Assembly (NCBI RefSeq): GCF_007655135.1
Contig: NC_045129.1
Location: 35,465,122 to 35,529,121, forward strand
Direction: 5' to 3'
DNA from: Punica granatum
Lineage: Eukaryota > Streptophyta > Magnoliopsida > Myrtales > Lythraceae
DNA: 64,000 nucleotides
In this document: piece after piece, positions 11,301 through 23,625 of the stretch
Numbering within the stretch: position 1 is the first letter of the stretch
How the letters are laid out: each line of letters begins with the position of its first letter
Program-made: the position numbers and the translations under genes
The notes under the pieces: generated by a model
Database searches by the model: none
What the model saw: only the letters and a program-made list of their open reading frames with translations
What the model was told of the DNA's origin: nothing

Positions 11301-12853
11301 TTGGGACTTTATACAGCTTCAAAATCTCAACATCCAGGAATCGCTTTGTCGGCTGTTAATTTTGGCCTGAATGACCACTAGAGTAGAGGGGGAAGGGAGA
11401 AAAAATGTTCATACGAGTAGCTGCCCTTGCTGTCTTCATGCCCGTATATATTGACGTTTTTTCTAGTCTTTTGGGAGCGCTGTGTAAATATAGACGAGTT
11501 TGATGATCTTTTCAAAGGCAAGAGTAATACAACGGCTTTTTATTATTGCTGCCTTCAATGATCGGTTTGAAGTTGATATTATTTCCGTTATTTTCCGTGA
11601 CATGAACATCCCGACAGTTTGCTCTGAGCCGATCAATTGGGATATGCTGGCAAAAAACATTGCAGAAGATTATGCTATCTAAGATTTTCAACTGCGTGAA
11701 GAACATTCCAGATCAAGATTGCATGCCGAAAGCTTATGTGTTTCATGGATATCGCTGTTTACCGTTGACATTGTGATAAAACTGCCACCAACATTGATCT
11801 CATCCTCGCGGTGCAGAGAAATGAATGGAGGGCGTATGTCAGATGTAGTTTGATGCATGGTTAAGAAGACCGTCCACTGCAGAGCAATACAAGAGCATGC
11901 TCACATCCTCGTAAATGAGGTTGCCTTCGCGGGAAGTCGGTTGGCTTGAAAAGAAAGGTTTTGCCTCACAGCTATTTCAATTTGTTTAACATATATGTTG
12001 TCGCATGTTGAACGGACAGATGCGTGCACGCGCTACTTTATATTTATTGGTGGCCAAACTCGAGCAAGAAACTATCTAGTCTTGCTCCTTGAGAAAAACT
12101 CGTATATCTTTCAGTGTGCCTGCACATATATTATGGCACATCCGGTGAAGGTGAAGCAATGCACGTCGGAGCTGGTGTCCCGCTCGTTTGTGCGCCCTGT
12201 GGGCCTTTTGTCGGGTGGTCTGATGCCTACTACTTTTTCTGCTAGAATGCCAAGTTGATAATGTTCACATCAGTCTAAAACAACTTTACTGGTTAAACCC
12301 ATGGTTGTCTCTTGTACCTCGATAGTTCTCATGTAAAGTGCTACAAACCGGAATCAACAAGGGAAAATCATGCGGGACGTGCGTTTCTTGCATGAAAAAG
12401 GGAATTATGAAGTGTAGAAATGTGATGCTTGCCGTTACGGAGGTCTTAATCAATTGACCTGTTCATGCAGATGGCGTAGGTGATCTGCGTTAACTACTTA
12501 ATAAGGTTGCTTTTTCTTGCGGGACACAACTCAGTGCACAGTTGCTGGAGCTAAGTGCATTACTTCTAGATCGAAATGCAATTCCTAAATAAATATACTC
12601 GGTACAAGCTAAACCCGAGGCACACGCAACTAACACGGAGTCGCTCATTTTCCATTAATCTCGACTTTCATCTCGTCTGTGAAGGTCATAAATAAATGCA
12701 TCATGGCCAAAGTAGATGTTCTTACGTCTGCCTGAGGAGACCCAGGGACTTGATGAACCGCCACATCCAATGGTCTCCGGGCTTCCTGGACGGTCCATCC
12801 TGGACCGGCTTCTCGGAAATAGAAAAAAAACAAAAAAAAATGAAAAGAGGGAA
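11301..12853. other. 3' UTR and intergenic DNA
   Basis: Downstream of the NOI gene; several open frames of 60-90 codons exist (for example 11500-11682 and 11995-12258), but none has family-like sequence, splice partners or good composition. No RNA gene seen. Confidence 0.5.
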
Positions 12854-12880
12854 AATAATAATAATAATAATAATAATAAT
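12854..12880. repeat. (AAT)n microsatellite
   Basis: Nine AAT units upstream of the KCR gene, seen directly. Confidence 0.95.
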
Positions 12881-13191
12881 TTTGCAGTTGCAGATGCAGA
12901 TGGGACTGGGAGCTCTTCGTCTTTGCTGTTGTTAAGGTTGAGCTGCCTGTGCTCATGATTAGACGCGGGGCGTAGTTAATTGCGGCAGTTTTCAGCTCAT
13001 CTACCTTCACCGACCCCTCTGTCTCTCTCTCATGACTTCCTCTTAAATGGTCCGAGCCCCCCCCCACCCGTCTCCTCCATATCCGTACCGTAGAGAGCTC
13101 CCTCTGTGCTCTTCTTCTTGGATTGTCCGCCATTTCCGAATCGACCCTTAACCGAAAAACACCGAACCCGACAGCACATCCCGCACACCCT

Positions 13192-13230
13192 CCCCCCCCC
13201 CCCCCCCAACCTGGGCATCTCTTTATAAAT
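13192..13230 (+). promoter_or_regulatory. KCR proximal promoter: poly-C tract and TATA-like box
   Basis: A run of 16 C (13192-13207) is followed by ctttataaattc (TATA-like, about 13221-13230), some 40 bases before the ATG at 13271. If TTATAAAT is the true TATA box the leader would be very short; it may instead lie in the 5' UTR. The C run could be a length-variable site. Confidence 0.4.
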
Positions 13231-13270
13231 TCTCCGCTTGCCTTCACCGAACCCATCTCTGATTTCAGCC

Positions 13271-15853
13271 ATGGAGGGCTGCTTTCTCGACAAGCTAAAG
13301 GCCCAGCCTTTGTGGGTCCTCGTGCTGTTCGGGTTAGGATCCATCTCCGTGCTGCGCCTCTCCCTCGCTTTCCTCAACTGGGTCTATGTCAACTTCCTTA
13401 GGCCCGGGAAGAACCTCAAGAAATACGGGTCGTGGGCGGTCGTCACCGGCCCCACCGACGGAATCGGGAAGGGCTTCGCCTTCCAGTTGGCCCGGAAGGG
13501 GCTCAATTTGGTCCTCGTCGGCCGGAGCGTCGAGAAACTGAGGGACGTGTCCGATGCGATTCGGGCCAAGTACGGGAACACTCAGATCAAGACCGTGGTG
13601 GTCGACTTCTCGGGAGATCTCGACGACGGGGTCTCGAGGATTCAGGAAGTCCTCGAGGGGTTGGACGTCGGGGTTCTTATCAACAATGTGGGTATCTCCT
13701 ATCCGTATGCGAGGTTCTTCCATGAGCTCGACGAAGAGCTGCTTCAGAACTTGGTCAAGGTCAATATCGAGGGGACCACTAAGGTCACTAAGGTGGTTCT
13801 CGAAGTGATGCTGAAGAGGAAGAAGGGGGCTATTGTTAACATCGGCTCCGGGGCCGCCATTGTTATTCCCTCGGATCCGCTCTATGCTGTTTATGCAGCC
13901 ACAAAAGCGTAAGTTGGAGTTGCTAAGTTTGCTTTCGTGCTTCGAGTTATCAGTTGAAGTTTTGTTACTTTAAAGATGTGAACTTTTTCGGGTTCTTCAA
14001 CTAGGATTGTTTTGTATCTTTAGCTAATATGGGGCCTTGCTTCTTTGTGCGTTTGATCATATTCAGGTATATTGATCAGTTCTCGAGGTGCCTCTATGTC
14101 GAGTACAAGAGGAGCGGAATCGATGTGCAGTGCCAGGTAAATGTCTTGTCCTCTGAGAAATCGTTCCCTTGTTTCTTCTTGCCTCTCTGTTGGATTTTGA
14201 TGAAGTCTCTTCATTATATTGTTTGCGATTAGCTTGTCAAGTTTTAGAGAAGCTTGGTCGGATTGAGTAGCACAGTTGTTTGTACAGAGATGAAACCGAG
14301 ATTCAGGATTAGTTCTTAAAATTAGAGGGAAAGAGATTTAAAGAACATTTGTGAAGAGTTTCGAGTTCAGGTGAGCAGAAACTGTCCTTGATCATCCTCC
14401 CCTTGTTCCATTCTTGTATTAGTTGCTGATCCGTGTAACTACTTCATGAAGAAGTCTTTGCTGTTGCTCTGAGATTTGAAGTGTTGATTGAATCTTAGAA
14501 ACAGACTGTGCATGCCAAACTATAGTGACTGAAGTAAGACTCCAAGCTCGAGTCTGATGATGTGCTACCCAGAAACTAGTTTGTTCCGGGTTTTACACTG
14601 CATAAATGAGATTGATATCCTGCTCACAGTTTACAACTCCATTATTGGTGGTCCTCAAGCAACTATGGTATTCTTTTTTTTGCTCAATAACAATTATGGC
14701 ATTCCTATTTAGGGAAATAGCAATGCTCGGTTTATTTAGTTAATTGTGCATCTTCTGCAATCGTTTGAGCTGTCGATGTACTAGAATCAGACCTTTTGTG
14801 GTTGGAATATAGAGAAATGAAGTTCTTGATATTTTAGTTCCATGGTTGGTTGAAAGACTATTTGTATAGAACCACACACTCCATTTGGTGCCTTTTCCGT
14901 TCTTTTGTACTAATCACGACCAATAGTACTAATCACGACCAAGACTTTTTTTAAGAACTTAAGGTTAGCTTGCACATGACACTTTCATGGCAAGCTATGG
15001 TCTGCCTTTAAATGACTTAGCCGCATGGATCTTATGACTGCGTTTGGTTTCAGAAAACAGCCTCCTGTTTTCTTGCGTGGTTCAGTTCATCTCTTTCAGA
15101 AAACAAAATATAAGTCTCGGTCCAATCTTGAAAAATCGCCTCTTTGGAAGTATTATTTGGACAGTCAGTATTGTTGTTTCCATGCTTTGCAAGAGAAAAG
15201 TGGGCGATCTTTCTTTTCCCTTTTCTTTGGGTAATAAGCTGGCATTCCTAGAATTTAAAGTTCTCCGTCTTCTTTCCTATGGCTGGTTAGTCGAAATGAG
15301 CCGCCAATATCAGAAAACAGAAAAATTGCCTCGGTTGTTCTTTGCCGTAATAGGTGCAGAGTAGAGGTGAATTTCGTGTTTCTTTTGGATATGATTGACT
15401 CCAGCGCTTGTTCCAGAGGTGGCACATTTGTACATTTTGGTCTTTTCTTTTGCTCTTGTACGCGATTTGCACCTGTTTGACGTGTTCATTGACGAAATAC
15501 GTTTATTTACCATTCAAGAACATGAGATGAGATAATGTAATGGACTCCTGCAGCTTCGTCTAACTCGTGGTTGGCTTTTCTCTTTTCCTTTTCTGCAGGT
15601 CCCACTTTACGTGGCAACAAAGATGGCATCGATAAGGCGATCTTCCTTCTTCGTCCCATCAGCAGAGGGCTACGCTCGGGCAGCTTTGCGTTGGATTGGA
15701 TATGAGCCCCGTTGCACTCCCTACTGGCCCCACACCCTCCTCTGGGCCCTCGCTTCCTCCCTGCCTGAGTCCCTTGTCGATTCTTGGAGGCTCGGGTACT
15801 GCCTCAAGATTCGGAAGAGAGGGCAGCTCAAGGATTCCCGGAAGAAGGAATAG
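13271..15853 (+). CDS. KCR1: very-long-chain 3-oxoacyl-CoA reductase (KCR1-type)
   Basis: Three exons: 13271-13908, 14067-14136 and 15599-15853, giving 320 aa; Arabidopsis KCR1 is of nearly the same length. An N-terminal membrane helix (residues ~14-42) precedes a short-chain dehydrogenase fold: [10 protein letters not shown] (59-68, NADPH-binding), an NNVG motif near 135, Ser about 193 and YAATK (Tyr208-Lys212, catalytic). It reduces 3-ketoacyl-CoA in the ER elongase cycle that makes very-long-chain fatty acids for waxes, sphingolipids and seed oils. The C-terminus ends in a lysine-rich tail (SRKKE), resembling a dilysine ER-retention signal. The exon 1/2 junction splits the codon just after the catalytic Lys. 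The long intron 2 (about 1.46 kb) carries no gene. Confidence 0.95.
14907..14941. repeat. short tandem duplication in KCR intron 2
   Basis: The phrase gtactaatcacgaccaa occurs twice in direct succession. Confidence 0.85.
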
Positions 15854-16590
15854 ATGATAAATAGGACTTTTGTTCCAATTAACTTAATGAGCAGATACAC
15901 GGGCACAAATTAATCTTTGTGATGTTTATTTCCGGGCGTCGCATATTTTTCATGGTCGTATGAATTCGGAGTCCTGAAGACTTTCGCTTTTTTTTCCGCC
16001 GTATTGCGAGTCTCAAACGTTCGATTTATATTGTCAAGCATTGCGTTTATTGTTTTTGTGTTTGGTCCCTTATCTTTCATTCCAAAGTGGATCAAATCAC
16101 TGGTTAAAAAACGACTAAGCTTAATTCTATTGTCATAAACTCTATGTCAATATTTCTCTCCCTAACCAAATTTAAACAGCTAATTTTGATTTTCATGTAT
16201 CCGTTGAGCCAAAATCGAATAAGAATATATTCTTTTGAAATATTTTTCGCTTATAAATAAGATTCAAAAATCTGAATAGTGAATAAAAATAAAGGGAAAA
16301 GGGAACCTCATATTTGATATTCAAATCTAAAATTTATTGATTTCAAATCATATCAAATCTAAAATTTATTGATTTCAAATCAAAACGTGTCATTGCATTA
16401 TAGCCCATTTATTTGATTTTAAGACGAACTAAATATATTGTAATCGCTAATCAATAGCACGACATGGCTGAGGCGGTGTTTCCTAACACTTGCACTAGTT
16501 AGGGGAGTTTTTGTAAATATATGAAAAGTTAAGGGGTGATCTGTCAAAATTGTATATTTCCAATTTCCCACGCTCTCCCTCGTCTTCTAC
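15854..16590. other. 3' UTR of KCR and intergenic DNA
   Basis: Likely KCR 3' UTR to about 16080, then AT-rich DNA. It contains a perfect 32-base tandem duplication at about 16321-16382 (unit tcaaatctaaaatttattga...). No gene seen. Confidence 0.6.
16321..16382. repeat. 32-bp tandem duplication
   Basis: Two near-perfect adjacent copies of a unit reading tcaaatctaaaatttattga then tttcaaatca. Confidence 0.85.
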
Positions 16591-19500
16591 ATGCCGTCCC
16601 AATCCTCCATTAATGGAGCCTTTGGCAAGAGCTCCGCCTCTCTCTTCGACCGTAGCGCAGTAAACCCTATCAAAGCCCTTCGCTTCAGCTTCTCAACGAA
16701 AACGTCGACTGCCTCTGGCACCACCGTCCCGGTAAAGATGGCGCGACTGATTTCCTCCGCCGACTCAGGCGCTGGCGCCGCCACTGCGTCGCACCGCGTG
16801 GTGTTTGTGGACACCAGCCTCGACACTCACCTCGCGATGGCCGTCTCCGAATCCGACACAGTTTCGGACCTCAAAAGTAATGAAGCTATTGAGATTTTCA
16901 CTAAAAATGACTGATTTGTTGGAAGGATGAAATTTGGTGTCAGTATAAAGCTTTAGCTTGATTCTTCATAGCCTGCATTTGCACACTGAAATGATTCTTT
17001 CCCATCAGAGGATCTCCTCATCTGGTCGAATACACGGTCTTATATTGTTCGATTGATTATGCGTATGCAACTTCTGCTGGAGTTGCGTCTTAGATTTTGG
17101 GGAAACACCTTTAGATAATGTTCAGTTTGGTTGAATAGCATTGTGCAGTGAACTTAGGAATACTGGTTGGCATTTGTTTGCAGAGAAAATTATTCGAGCG
17201 CACCAACAGTGCTTTCCGCAGTTTGGGGAGATCAAAATCAACGCAGTAAAGGTGTGTTGCCTTGGCATGAAGGGCATGGCTTAGATAATGTTGTCCGTGT
17301 ACTAAAATGCTGATGATATTTCATAACCTGACAGGTCAACCGAAGAGGGCACTCTTATCACTTATCCGACTTCATAATTGTGATAAGTGCGTTCGATGGG
17401 GTGAAGAAAGGTTGGTTTCTTTATTTTGATGCTTCGAGTCCAGTGGAGCGCCAATGTCACCCTGGGGAACCTCCTAATGCTATAGTGGAGATTAAGGAAA
17501 GGAGTAATGAACATGGGACCGTTGCTGCCATAGAACATGGCAGTGAAGCTATACCAGATTTAAGGGTTGCATTTGAAGCGCATGGTCAAGAAACTTTGCT
17601 GCCAGTTGTGAAGTGCTTGGAATTACGAGATGAAGGCAGTCCAATGGAAATTAATCCAAGTAAGAAAAGGAGGAAAATGAAAAGTGAAGCAACAGAACCT
17701 CTCAATTCATCCGATGCTATTGTTCTTCCTTCTGGGAAGGATGTTTTGGACCAGATTCATGGGGAAACGATGGAAGTTGATACTGGGGCTGCTGTTACCA
17801 ACCTTGAGAAAGCCATTGTCTTAGGAAATGTTCATGCTGCGCCTTTTCCTGAAGTCCTTGATAGTATCGAGAAGGCTGATGATGCTCTTATTCAGCGAGC
17901 AGGTAAGAGTATGGTAATTTCCCCCATTATTATTTTGCCTATGTGTAATGAAGTAGACATAGGGAGTTTAAAGGGATTATAGGATTTATAACATTTTCTT
18001 CTTCTTTTCAGATGCTGAGATGAATGATCTGGGTGCTGCTAAAAAGGAAAACCAAAGTGCTGCCGACTTTGTTGACGAGGATTGCTCTCTTTTTCATGAG
18101 ATGGACGTTGGACTTCCCTCAGCTGGGAATGCTGCTTTAGCCAATAATCAACTATCGGAAACTGGTCGACGTGATACGAATAAAATGTTGCAGGCTAACG
18201 ATGCTCATGTGGGTGCTGAAGAAGTTAGTGTTGTCCGTGCAGTAGATACTGAAAATATTCAGGAAAATACAGTTTGTCCAAAAAGAAGGAAGAAGAGTAG
18301 CAGAAGAAAGTCTTCTGCTGGAGAAAAATTGGAAATATCAAATTCAATAAGTCATGATAATTCTTTCATTGAGCTTCAGCAAGCTGTAGATTATATTCAA
18401 TCTGAAAATAGGCTGAATGATGAAAAGAGCTTGTCAGAGGAGGGAAAGGAAGTAGCAGTTGCAGATGCAGACAAAAACACTGGCAAGGAGCATGGACTTG
18501 AGACAGGAATCTCTCGGGAAATCACAGAAAATGCTGAAATTGCTGTGGAGAAGATGAAGAAGAGTCGTAAGAGACGGATTTTGAAGGAGACAAATGTTGA
18601 TCAGAGAAGTGATAGACCTGAACAAGAGCAAAGCAGTCAATCGAAAGTGGAGAGAAACAAAATAGCAGTTGTGGATGCAAATGAGAAGTGTGGTAAGGAG
18701 CATGAAATCGACATGGGAATATCTGGGGAAATTGCAGAAACTGCTGAAAGTGTCATAGGGAAGACTAAAAGAAGAACTAAGAAACAGAGTTCTAAGGATG
18801 ACCAGACAAGTGATAGGCCTGGGAGAGAGCAAAGCAGTCCATCGAAAGACGAGGGAAAAGAAACCAGGTCAATGGCTGCTGATCAGAAATTTGACGAGGA
18901 GCACATGGATGATGTGGGATCTCTGCAGCATATCCCAGATAAAGCAGCAGTTGAAGATGACCTTGAGGCGAAGATACAGAAGAAGAAAACTAGGAAACGG
19001 AGTTCTAAGGAGAAGAAAGATGATCAATCTATTGATGACATCGGAAAAGAGCAAAGCTATTTGCCTCAAGCAGAAGGAAGAGATGCGCCGGCTGTGGATG
19101 CTGATGGCAAGGACATTACAGAGAAATCGGCAGATGCTGATAATCTCGAGGAGAAGACAAAGAAAAAAGCTACGAGACAGAGATCTAAGGAGAGAAATGC
19201 TGATAGAATTGATAAAGTAGAAGCGAGTTTATCTCAAGCAGAGGGAGCAAAAACAATAGCTAATATGGTTGCTGAAAATATATACTATGAGCAGAGTGGA
19301 AGTGAGATGGAACAGTCTTGTCAGTACACCGAAAAGTCAGCGGATGCAGATAATGGCAAGGACAAGAGAAAGAAGAAGACTATGCGACGGAGTTCTAAGG
19401 AGAAGAATGTTGATCTGTCCAATGATGGAGTTGATAAAGAAGCCAATTTCTCTGGAGCAGAAGGTGGAGAAGCAGTGGCTACTGTGACTGCTGAGGGTAA

Positions 19501-21416
19501 ACCATATGAGCCAAATGGAAATGAGACAGAACGGTTGGGTCTGGTCATGGAAAATTCAGCACATGTAGATATAGGTAAGGAGAAGAAAAGGAAGAAAACA
19601 ACGAGGAGTTCTAGGGAGAAGAATACTGATCAATCCAGTGATAGAATTGATAAAGACCAAAACTATATTTCTCAAGTGGAGGGGGCAGTGGTCGCTGCCA
19701 GTAAGACATCTGAAGGAGAGGATGGAAATGAGAGGCAATCCTCATTGCAGATTATCGAAAAGCCAGCAAAGGCAGATAATAATGACGAGAAGATGCAGGA
19801 GAAAGCTAAGGACTGGGGTAATAAGAATAAGGATATTGATCAGTCCAGTGATATAACTGAAAAGGAGGACAGGAATCACTCTCGTGGTGCAGAGGGAAAG
19901 AAAACAGCAGTTGTGAATGCTGATGAAAACTTGAATCTCGATCATGGAGATAATAATGGGGAGAAGGCTGAGAAGAGAACTAAAAGTAGGCAAAGTTCCC
20001 AAAAGAGTATCCGATCTAATAGGGAGGCAAAGGATTTAACCTCCAGTCATAGCGCGATGGAGAAGGATACTAGTAATTTGGGAAGCTCTGTCATAATGGC
20101 CAAAGGAAAGAAGTCAAAGGCAACAGGTTCAATAGCTGAGAGAAATGATCAAGACTTGAAAGCCCAGAGAACAGCCGAGGTTACAGTTGATCCTACTACT
20201 AATAGCAATTCTGATATTGCTCGAGTGCAATCATTAGAAGCAAATAAACAGGGCGTCCCCCTTAATGAAGTTGCTGATAATCTTCTCCTAGACGATCATG
20301 CAGGTGAAGCGAATAATCCTGTGGATGAATTGCATGGGAGAGAGATCAACTTCAGGGAATATTTTGTGCCTCGGCAATCCCAGCAGGAAGTTGCTGCTTC
20401 TGGTAATTCCTCAGTCGTCAAAGTGCCAAAGGAAAACAGAGCAGGGAGAGACCTGAAAGTTAAGAGTGGAAAAAGGAAATCGGCATCGTCTGCTATGACA
20501 GGATCGCTTCACCTAAATGAACAAACTGGTGAAGAAACATCTCGATTCAGTAAGTCTGATAAACTCACCTCTCCAGTCAAGAAGATCCGTAAAACTCATG
20601 GACGTGAAAGTCAAGCATCGGCATTCCCTAAGCCCAAAATCATGGAATTTAATGCTAATTCAGAGAGGGACAGCGAAAATTCTGCTGCATCAAATTCTGA
20701 CATGAAAGGGTCGAAGAAACCTAAAAGGGGCCGTTCCAGTGTAGACCGCTTCCGTGTAGCTATTAGAAAGCCTTCCAACAAGAACAAGGGAGAAGTTGTG
20801 GATAGCTCCGAACGCAAGAGAAGTCTCTTATCTTTATCTGGTGCGATTTTCATGGAAGAAAGCAGTGGGAGTTCCGAACGTAAGGGAGTCGAGAATTCAG
20901 ATGCAAGCACCAGGACCCCATCTGACAATTCATTGTCAGACAGCTCCGACAGCGATACCCTGAATGATGGTACGCTAAAATTTGTTTTCCCAAATAATAA
21001 TCTGTCATCCCTTGTTTTATGCGATTGAAATGATCTGTTCTGGTTTCTTTTGAAGCTTCGGGAGCTTCCTGTCACTAATTTCTTCTTTTTTTTTTTGCTG
21101 GACCTTCTTGTTTAGATTCTAGAAGAGACGGGGAACATAGCAAAGGCAAATCAAGGTTGGTGCTTAATCAAGTCGAGCTTCTTGCACTCTTGATTCCTGC
21201 ATGTCAGTGCAATTTGTTTTCCTCTCCGTATCACTCCTCATTGCATTGCTTGGTTTTCTCTGGAACAGCATTAAAGGGGTGGAGAGTCTGTCCATGGACA
21301 GAATCCTCAGGAGTTCGAGTGGGTACAAGAAGGCCAGGCTAGCCGCTGCATCACAACTGGAAGAAAATGAGAGCCAGCCCGTTGAATTTGTTCCCGACAG
21401 TCAGGCCAACGTCTGA
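16591..21416 (+). CDS. large Lys/Glu-rich repeat protein, function unknown
   Basis: Six exons: 16591-16876, 17184-17251, 17335-17902, 18012-20969, 21116-21155, 21269-21416; 1355 aa (1306 if starting at ATG 16738). Residues ~68-150 form a compact conserved-looking domain with ubiquitin-like flavour (FVDTSLDTHLAMAV, SDLKKKII, CFPQFGEIKI, VNRRGHSYHLSD). Residues ~448-975, all in one 2.96-kb exon, are about eight imperfect ~55-70-residue repeats alternating a basic block (KKKTRKRSSKEK-like) with an acidic DQSSD...EQS stretch and a hydrophobic VAVDAEGK stretch. The C-terminal third has conserved-looking SVDRFRVAIRKPS and Ser/Asp-rich segments. Many basic clusters such as KKRRKMK suggest nuclear location. 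I do not recognise the family; function is unknown. Confidence 0.8.
18430..20010 (+). repeat. coding tandem repeats in Lys-rich protein
   Basis: About eight degenerate coding repeats of roughly 160-210 bases. DNA words gagaag, aagaagaaaac and tctaaggagaag recur at a similar spacing (18550, 18765, 18975, 19155, 19360, 19580, 19790, 19965). Protein units share the order basic block, NxDQSSD, EQS, QAEG, VAxxAEGK, EKSADADNG. Confidence 0.8.
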
Positions 21417-22100
21417 GCACAAAGAAGTGAAAGACGGGGCGGCAGGTCAGATCAAGATATACCTATTTAAGGAGATTATGGCATTCTGGGTTTTCTGCTG
21501 CTGCTTTTTTCGCCGTCATTGTTCGGCCAATTTCAGTATGCTTCTCTTTGTTCGCCAGTCTCCAATCGACGGCCCAAGGGATGAGGTCTCAATAATGCAG
21601 ATCAGGGAAGCTTGGGCTGAGTTTTGCTTTACAGAAAATATGATTTTTTGGAGAAGCAACATTTTTGTCATGTTCAATGTGGTTCGAGGTGGTGAGAGAG
21701 GACACTTACAAATTGTTTAGCTTTCTCATTATACACCCGGTATCAGTTCATCGACCCAAAAATGAGGAAGTTATATAGAAAGGTGTGGTTACTTTGGTAT
21801 TATGCCACTTATATTAAATTATTGTTATTTCATTCTACTTAATCGACGGACACAATTATCGAATGATTCGGAATCAGCAGGAGAAACAAGAATATACATA
21901 AATGATTACCTATCTTGGTTATTATACAGTTGTACACCCTAATGTTAAGCACAAAATGCACTGTAATAAAGAGCAAAAAAGGGTGGAGAATAACAAAGTT
22001 CATTGACAGAAAGTGCATAGTTACAAGGTTGTCTCTGTGCCATCGCACTTTCAATACAAAACCAATCGGTCGTCCCTTCTCTGCCGTCCCTCTTTCTTCA
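21417..22100. other. convergent 3' regions of Lys-rich gene and PSBY
   Basis: Plus-strand 3' UTR followed by AT-rich spacer and the minus-strand PSBY 3' UTR. No gene, although open frames up to 117 codons occur by chance (21367-21720). Confidence 0.6.
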
Positions 22101-22700
22101 TCACTGAGACCTCATCCTGTTGAGTTGGTTCAGAGCGGGCTGCAAGATGTTGTAGAGGACCCAGAGGATCGCCGGAGCCACCACAAAGAGCAGGAGCTGT
22201 CCCCGGTTGTCCCCGCCGGCTGAGGCGTCGGCGATCATCGAGATGGGCCCCGTGACTGCCTCGGCACTCGGGCTGAACATGAACCCTGATGCCCCTACGG
22301 CCCCGAGCCCAAGCCCCACGATCAGGCCCTTGGAGCTCCGCATCCGGTTGAGCTGGTTCAGGGCCGGCTGGAGGATGTTGAAGAGGACCCACGCGATCGC
22401 TGGGATGATCGGCAGCAAGAGGGCGAGACCCCGGTTGTCTCCTCCCTCGGCGAGCTCTGCAATCTGCTGGGCGGCGAGCGCAGGCTCTGACACGGCGAGG
22501 GTTGAGAAGACTGCTCCCGCAATGGCCGAAGCGGAGAGGCAGAGCTCCGCCGGGGTCCTGGCCTCGGAGAGGGCCACGAGACCCTTCGGGAGGTTAGGGA
22601 TGGAGAGGAGGGAGGCGGGCTTCCCGGGAACCTTCACGGGGTTGGGGCCCTTGAGGCACTTGACATTGAGAGTGGCCATGGTAGCTACTGTTGCCGCCAT
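22101..22700 (-). CDS. PSBY: photosystem II PsbY polyprotein, chloroplast
   Basis: Single exon, 199 aa. Order of parts: Ser/Thr/Ala-rich chloroplast transit peptide (residues 1 to ~50), a hydrophobic thylakoid signal ending AVSEPALA near residue ~80, mature PsbY-A1 (QQIAELAEGGDNRG... one helix, ILQPALNQLNRMRSSKG), a second hydrophobic signal ending FSPSAEA, then mature PsbY-A2 (ADASAGGDNRG... ILQPALNQLNRMRSQ). The two mature peptides are near-duplicates, as expected: nuclear psbY in higher plants encodes two ~4-5 kDa single-span PSII subunits released by processing. PsbY sits beside cytochrome b559 and affects its redox properties. The start is the ATG at 22700; a frame runs further upstream, but it lacks transit-peptide character and the coding match begins here. 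Strong GC content compared with its flanks. Confidence 0.96.
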   Translation of the reverse strand: MAATVATMATLNVKCLKGPNPVKVPGKPASLLSIPNLPKGLVALSEARTPAELCLSASAIAGAVFSTLAVSEPALAAQQIAELAEGGDNRGLALLLPIIPAIAWVLFNILQPALNQLNRMRSSKGLIVGLGLGAVGASGFMFSPSAEAVTGPISMIADASAGGDNRGQLLLFVVAPAILWVLYNILQPALNQLNRMRSQ

Positions 22701-23559
22701 TGGAGCTTTGTTTCTTCCTTGCGGTTGGTTCCTCTTCCGTCTGTCTGTCTGTCTCTGTGTGCAAGGCAAAGGAGTGAGTTGGAGGAGATGATAATATCCT
22801 TTGAGAAGATGATGAGTGTCCAATGGCGATGGGAGCTCTCTCTGGATTCTTCTCTTATCCTTAGAGCTCCAATGGGAAGGTTTGAGCCTCATGTTGCATG
22901 GCCCACCTTCGGTTTCTTATCACTTGTTATTGGTTGAAAGCCGATCGTGTGAGATTTTGGGTCTATAATTTAGTGTAATAATCCGAAAACAGAGTTTTCG
23001 AGCCAAATCATCAGTTACGTCGAGGAGTAAGCGCATACGCTCGGGATCACTCCTCCCTCCACACAAATTTCAGGTCTACTTACATTCTACGGTGTATTTG
23101 TAGGGGATGTCGGAATCAACACTCGATTATACGATGCGGTTCAGCCACGTCATATAGACCGAATGCATTGGTTCGGAATGCCAAATGGGTAATTAGTATT
23201 AGACTTGATTGGTTGAGGAAATGCATCGCATGGACCACATTGGTATTGAAAATGTATAATTAGTATGATTAGATCAGCATCAGCCTACGGCATAAATACC
23301 AGGGTGGCTTTCCCTCTATTCTGATCGACGGATAGACAGTGAGAGGTCCAGACTACTTAGCTCTTATTGGACCTGATACAGGACATCAAGGCCCAAGCCC
23401 AATCAACGTTTATTTTATTTTTATTTTTTTTCCTTTTAACCTTGAATATCGACTTCGTCTAATTAGAGACCGATTCTAGATCAACTGAGTATATTTTTCA
23501 TGTGCACATTGGTATTCGGAAATTCAATGAGTCTCGACTACGTCACTTTGAATTTAGTT

Positions 23560-23625
23560 GGTTCATTAATAGATAAAACTCTCTCAGATTCACAGCGTGA
23601 ATTTATATTGATGCCACCAAATTTT
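23560..23625 (-). repeat. SINE-like repeat fragment
   Basis: Contains gataaaactctctcagattc then acagcgtgaattt, matching the core of the family seen at 38770, 39340 and 39720. Only the core is recognisable. Confidence 0.4.

Noticed and set aside
11500..12258. Open frames after the NOI gene (60 and 87 codons)
   Set aside because: No family signature or codon pattern; likely chance frames in 3' UTR and spacer.
12645..13256. 203-codon minus-strand open frame upstream of KCR
   Set aside because: It runs through the (AAT)n and poly-C tracts, giving poly-Tyr and poly-Gly; no family-like sequence or partner exons.
22207..22791. 194-codon plus-strand frame over PSBY
   Set aside because: Antisense shadow of the GC-rich PSBY coding strand.
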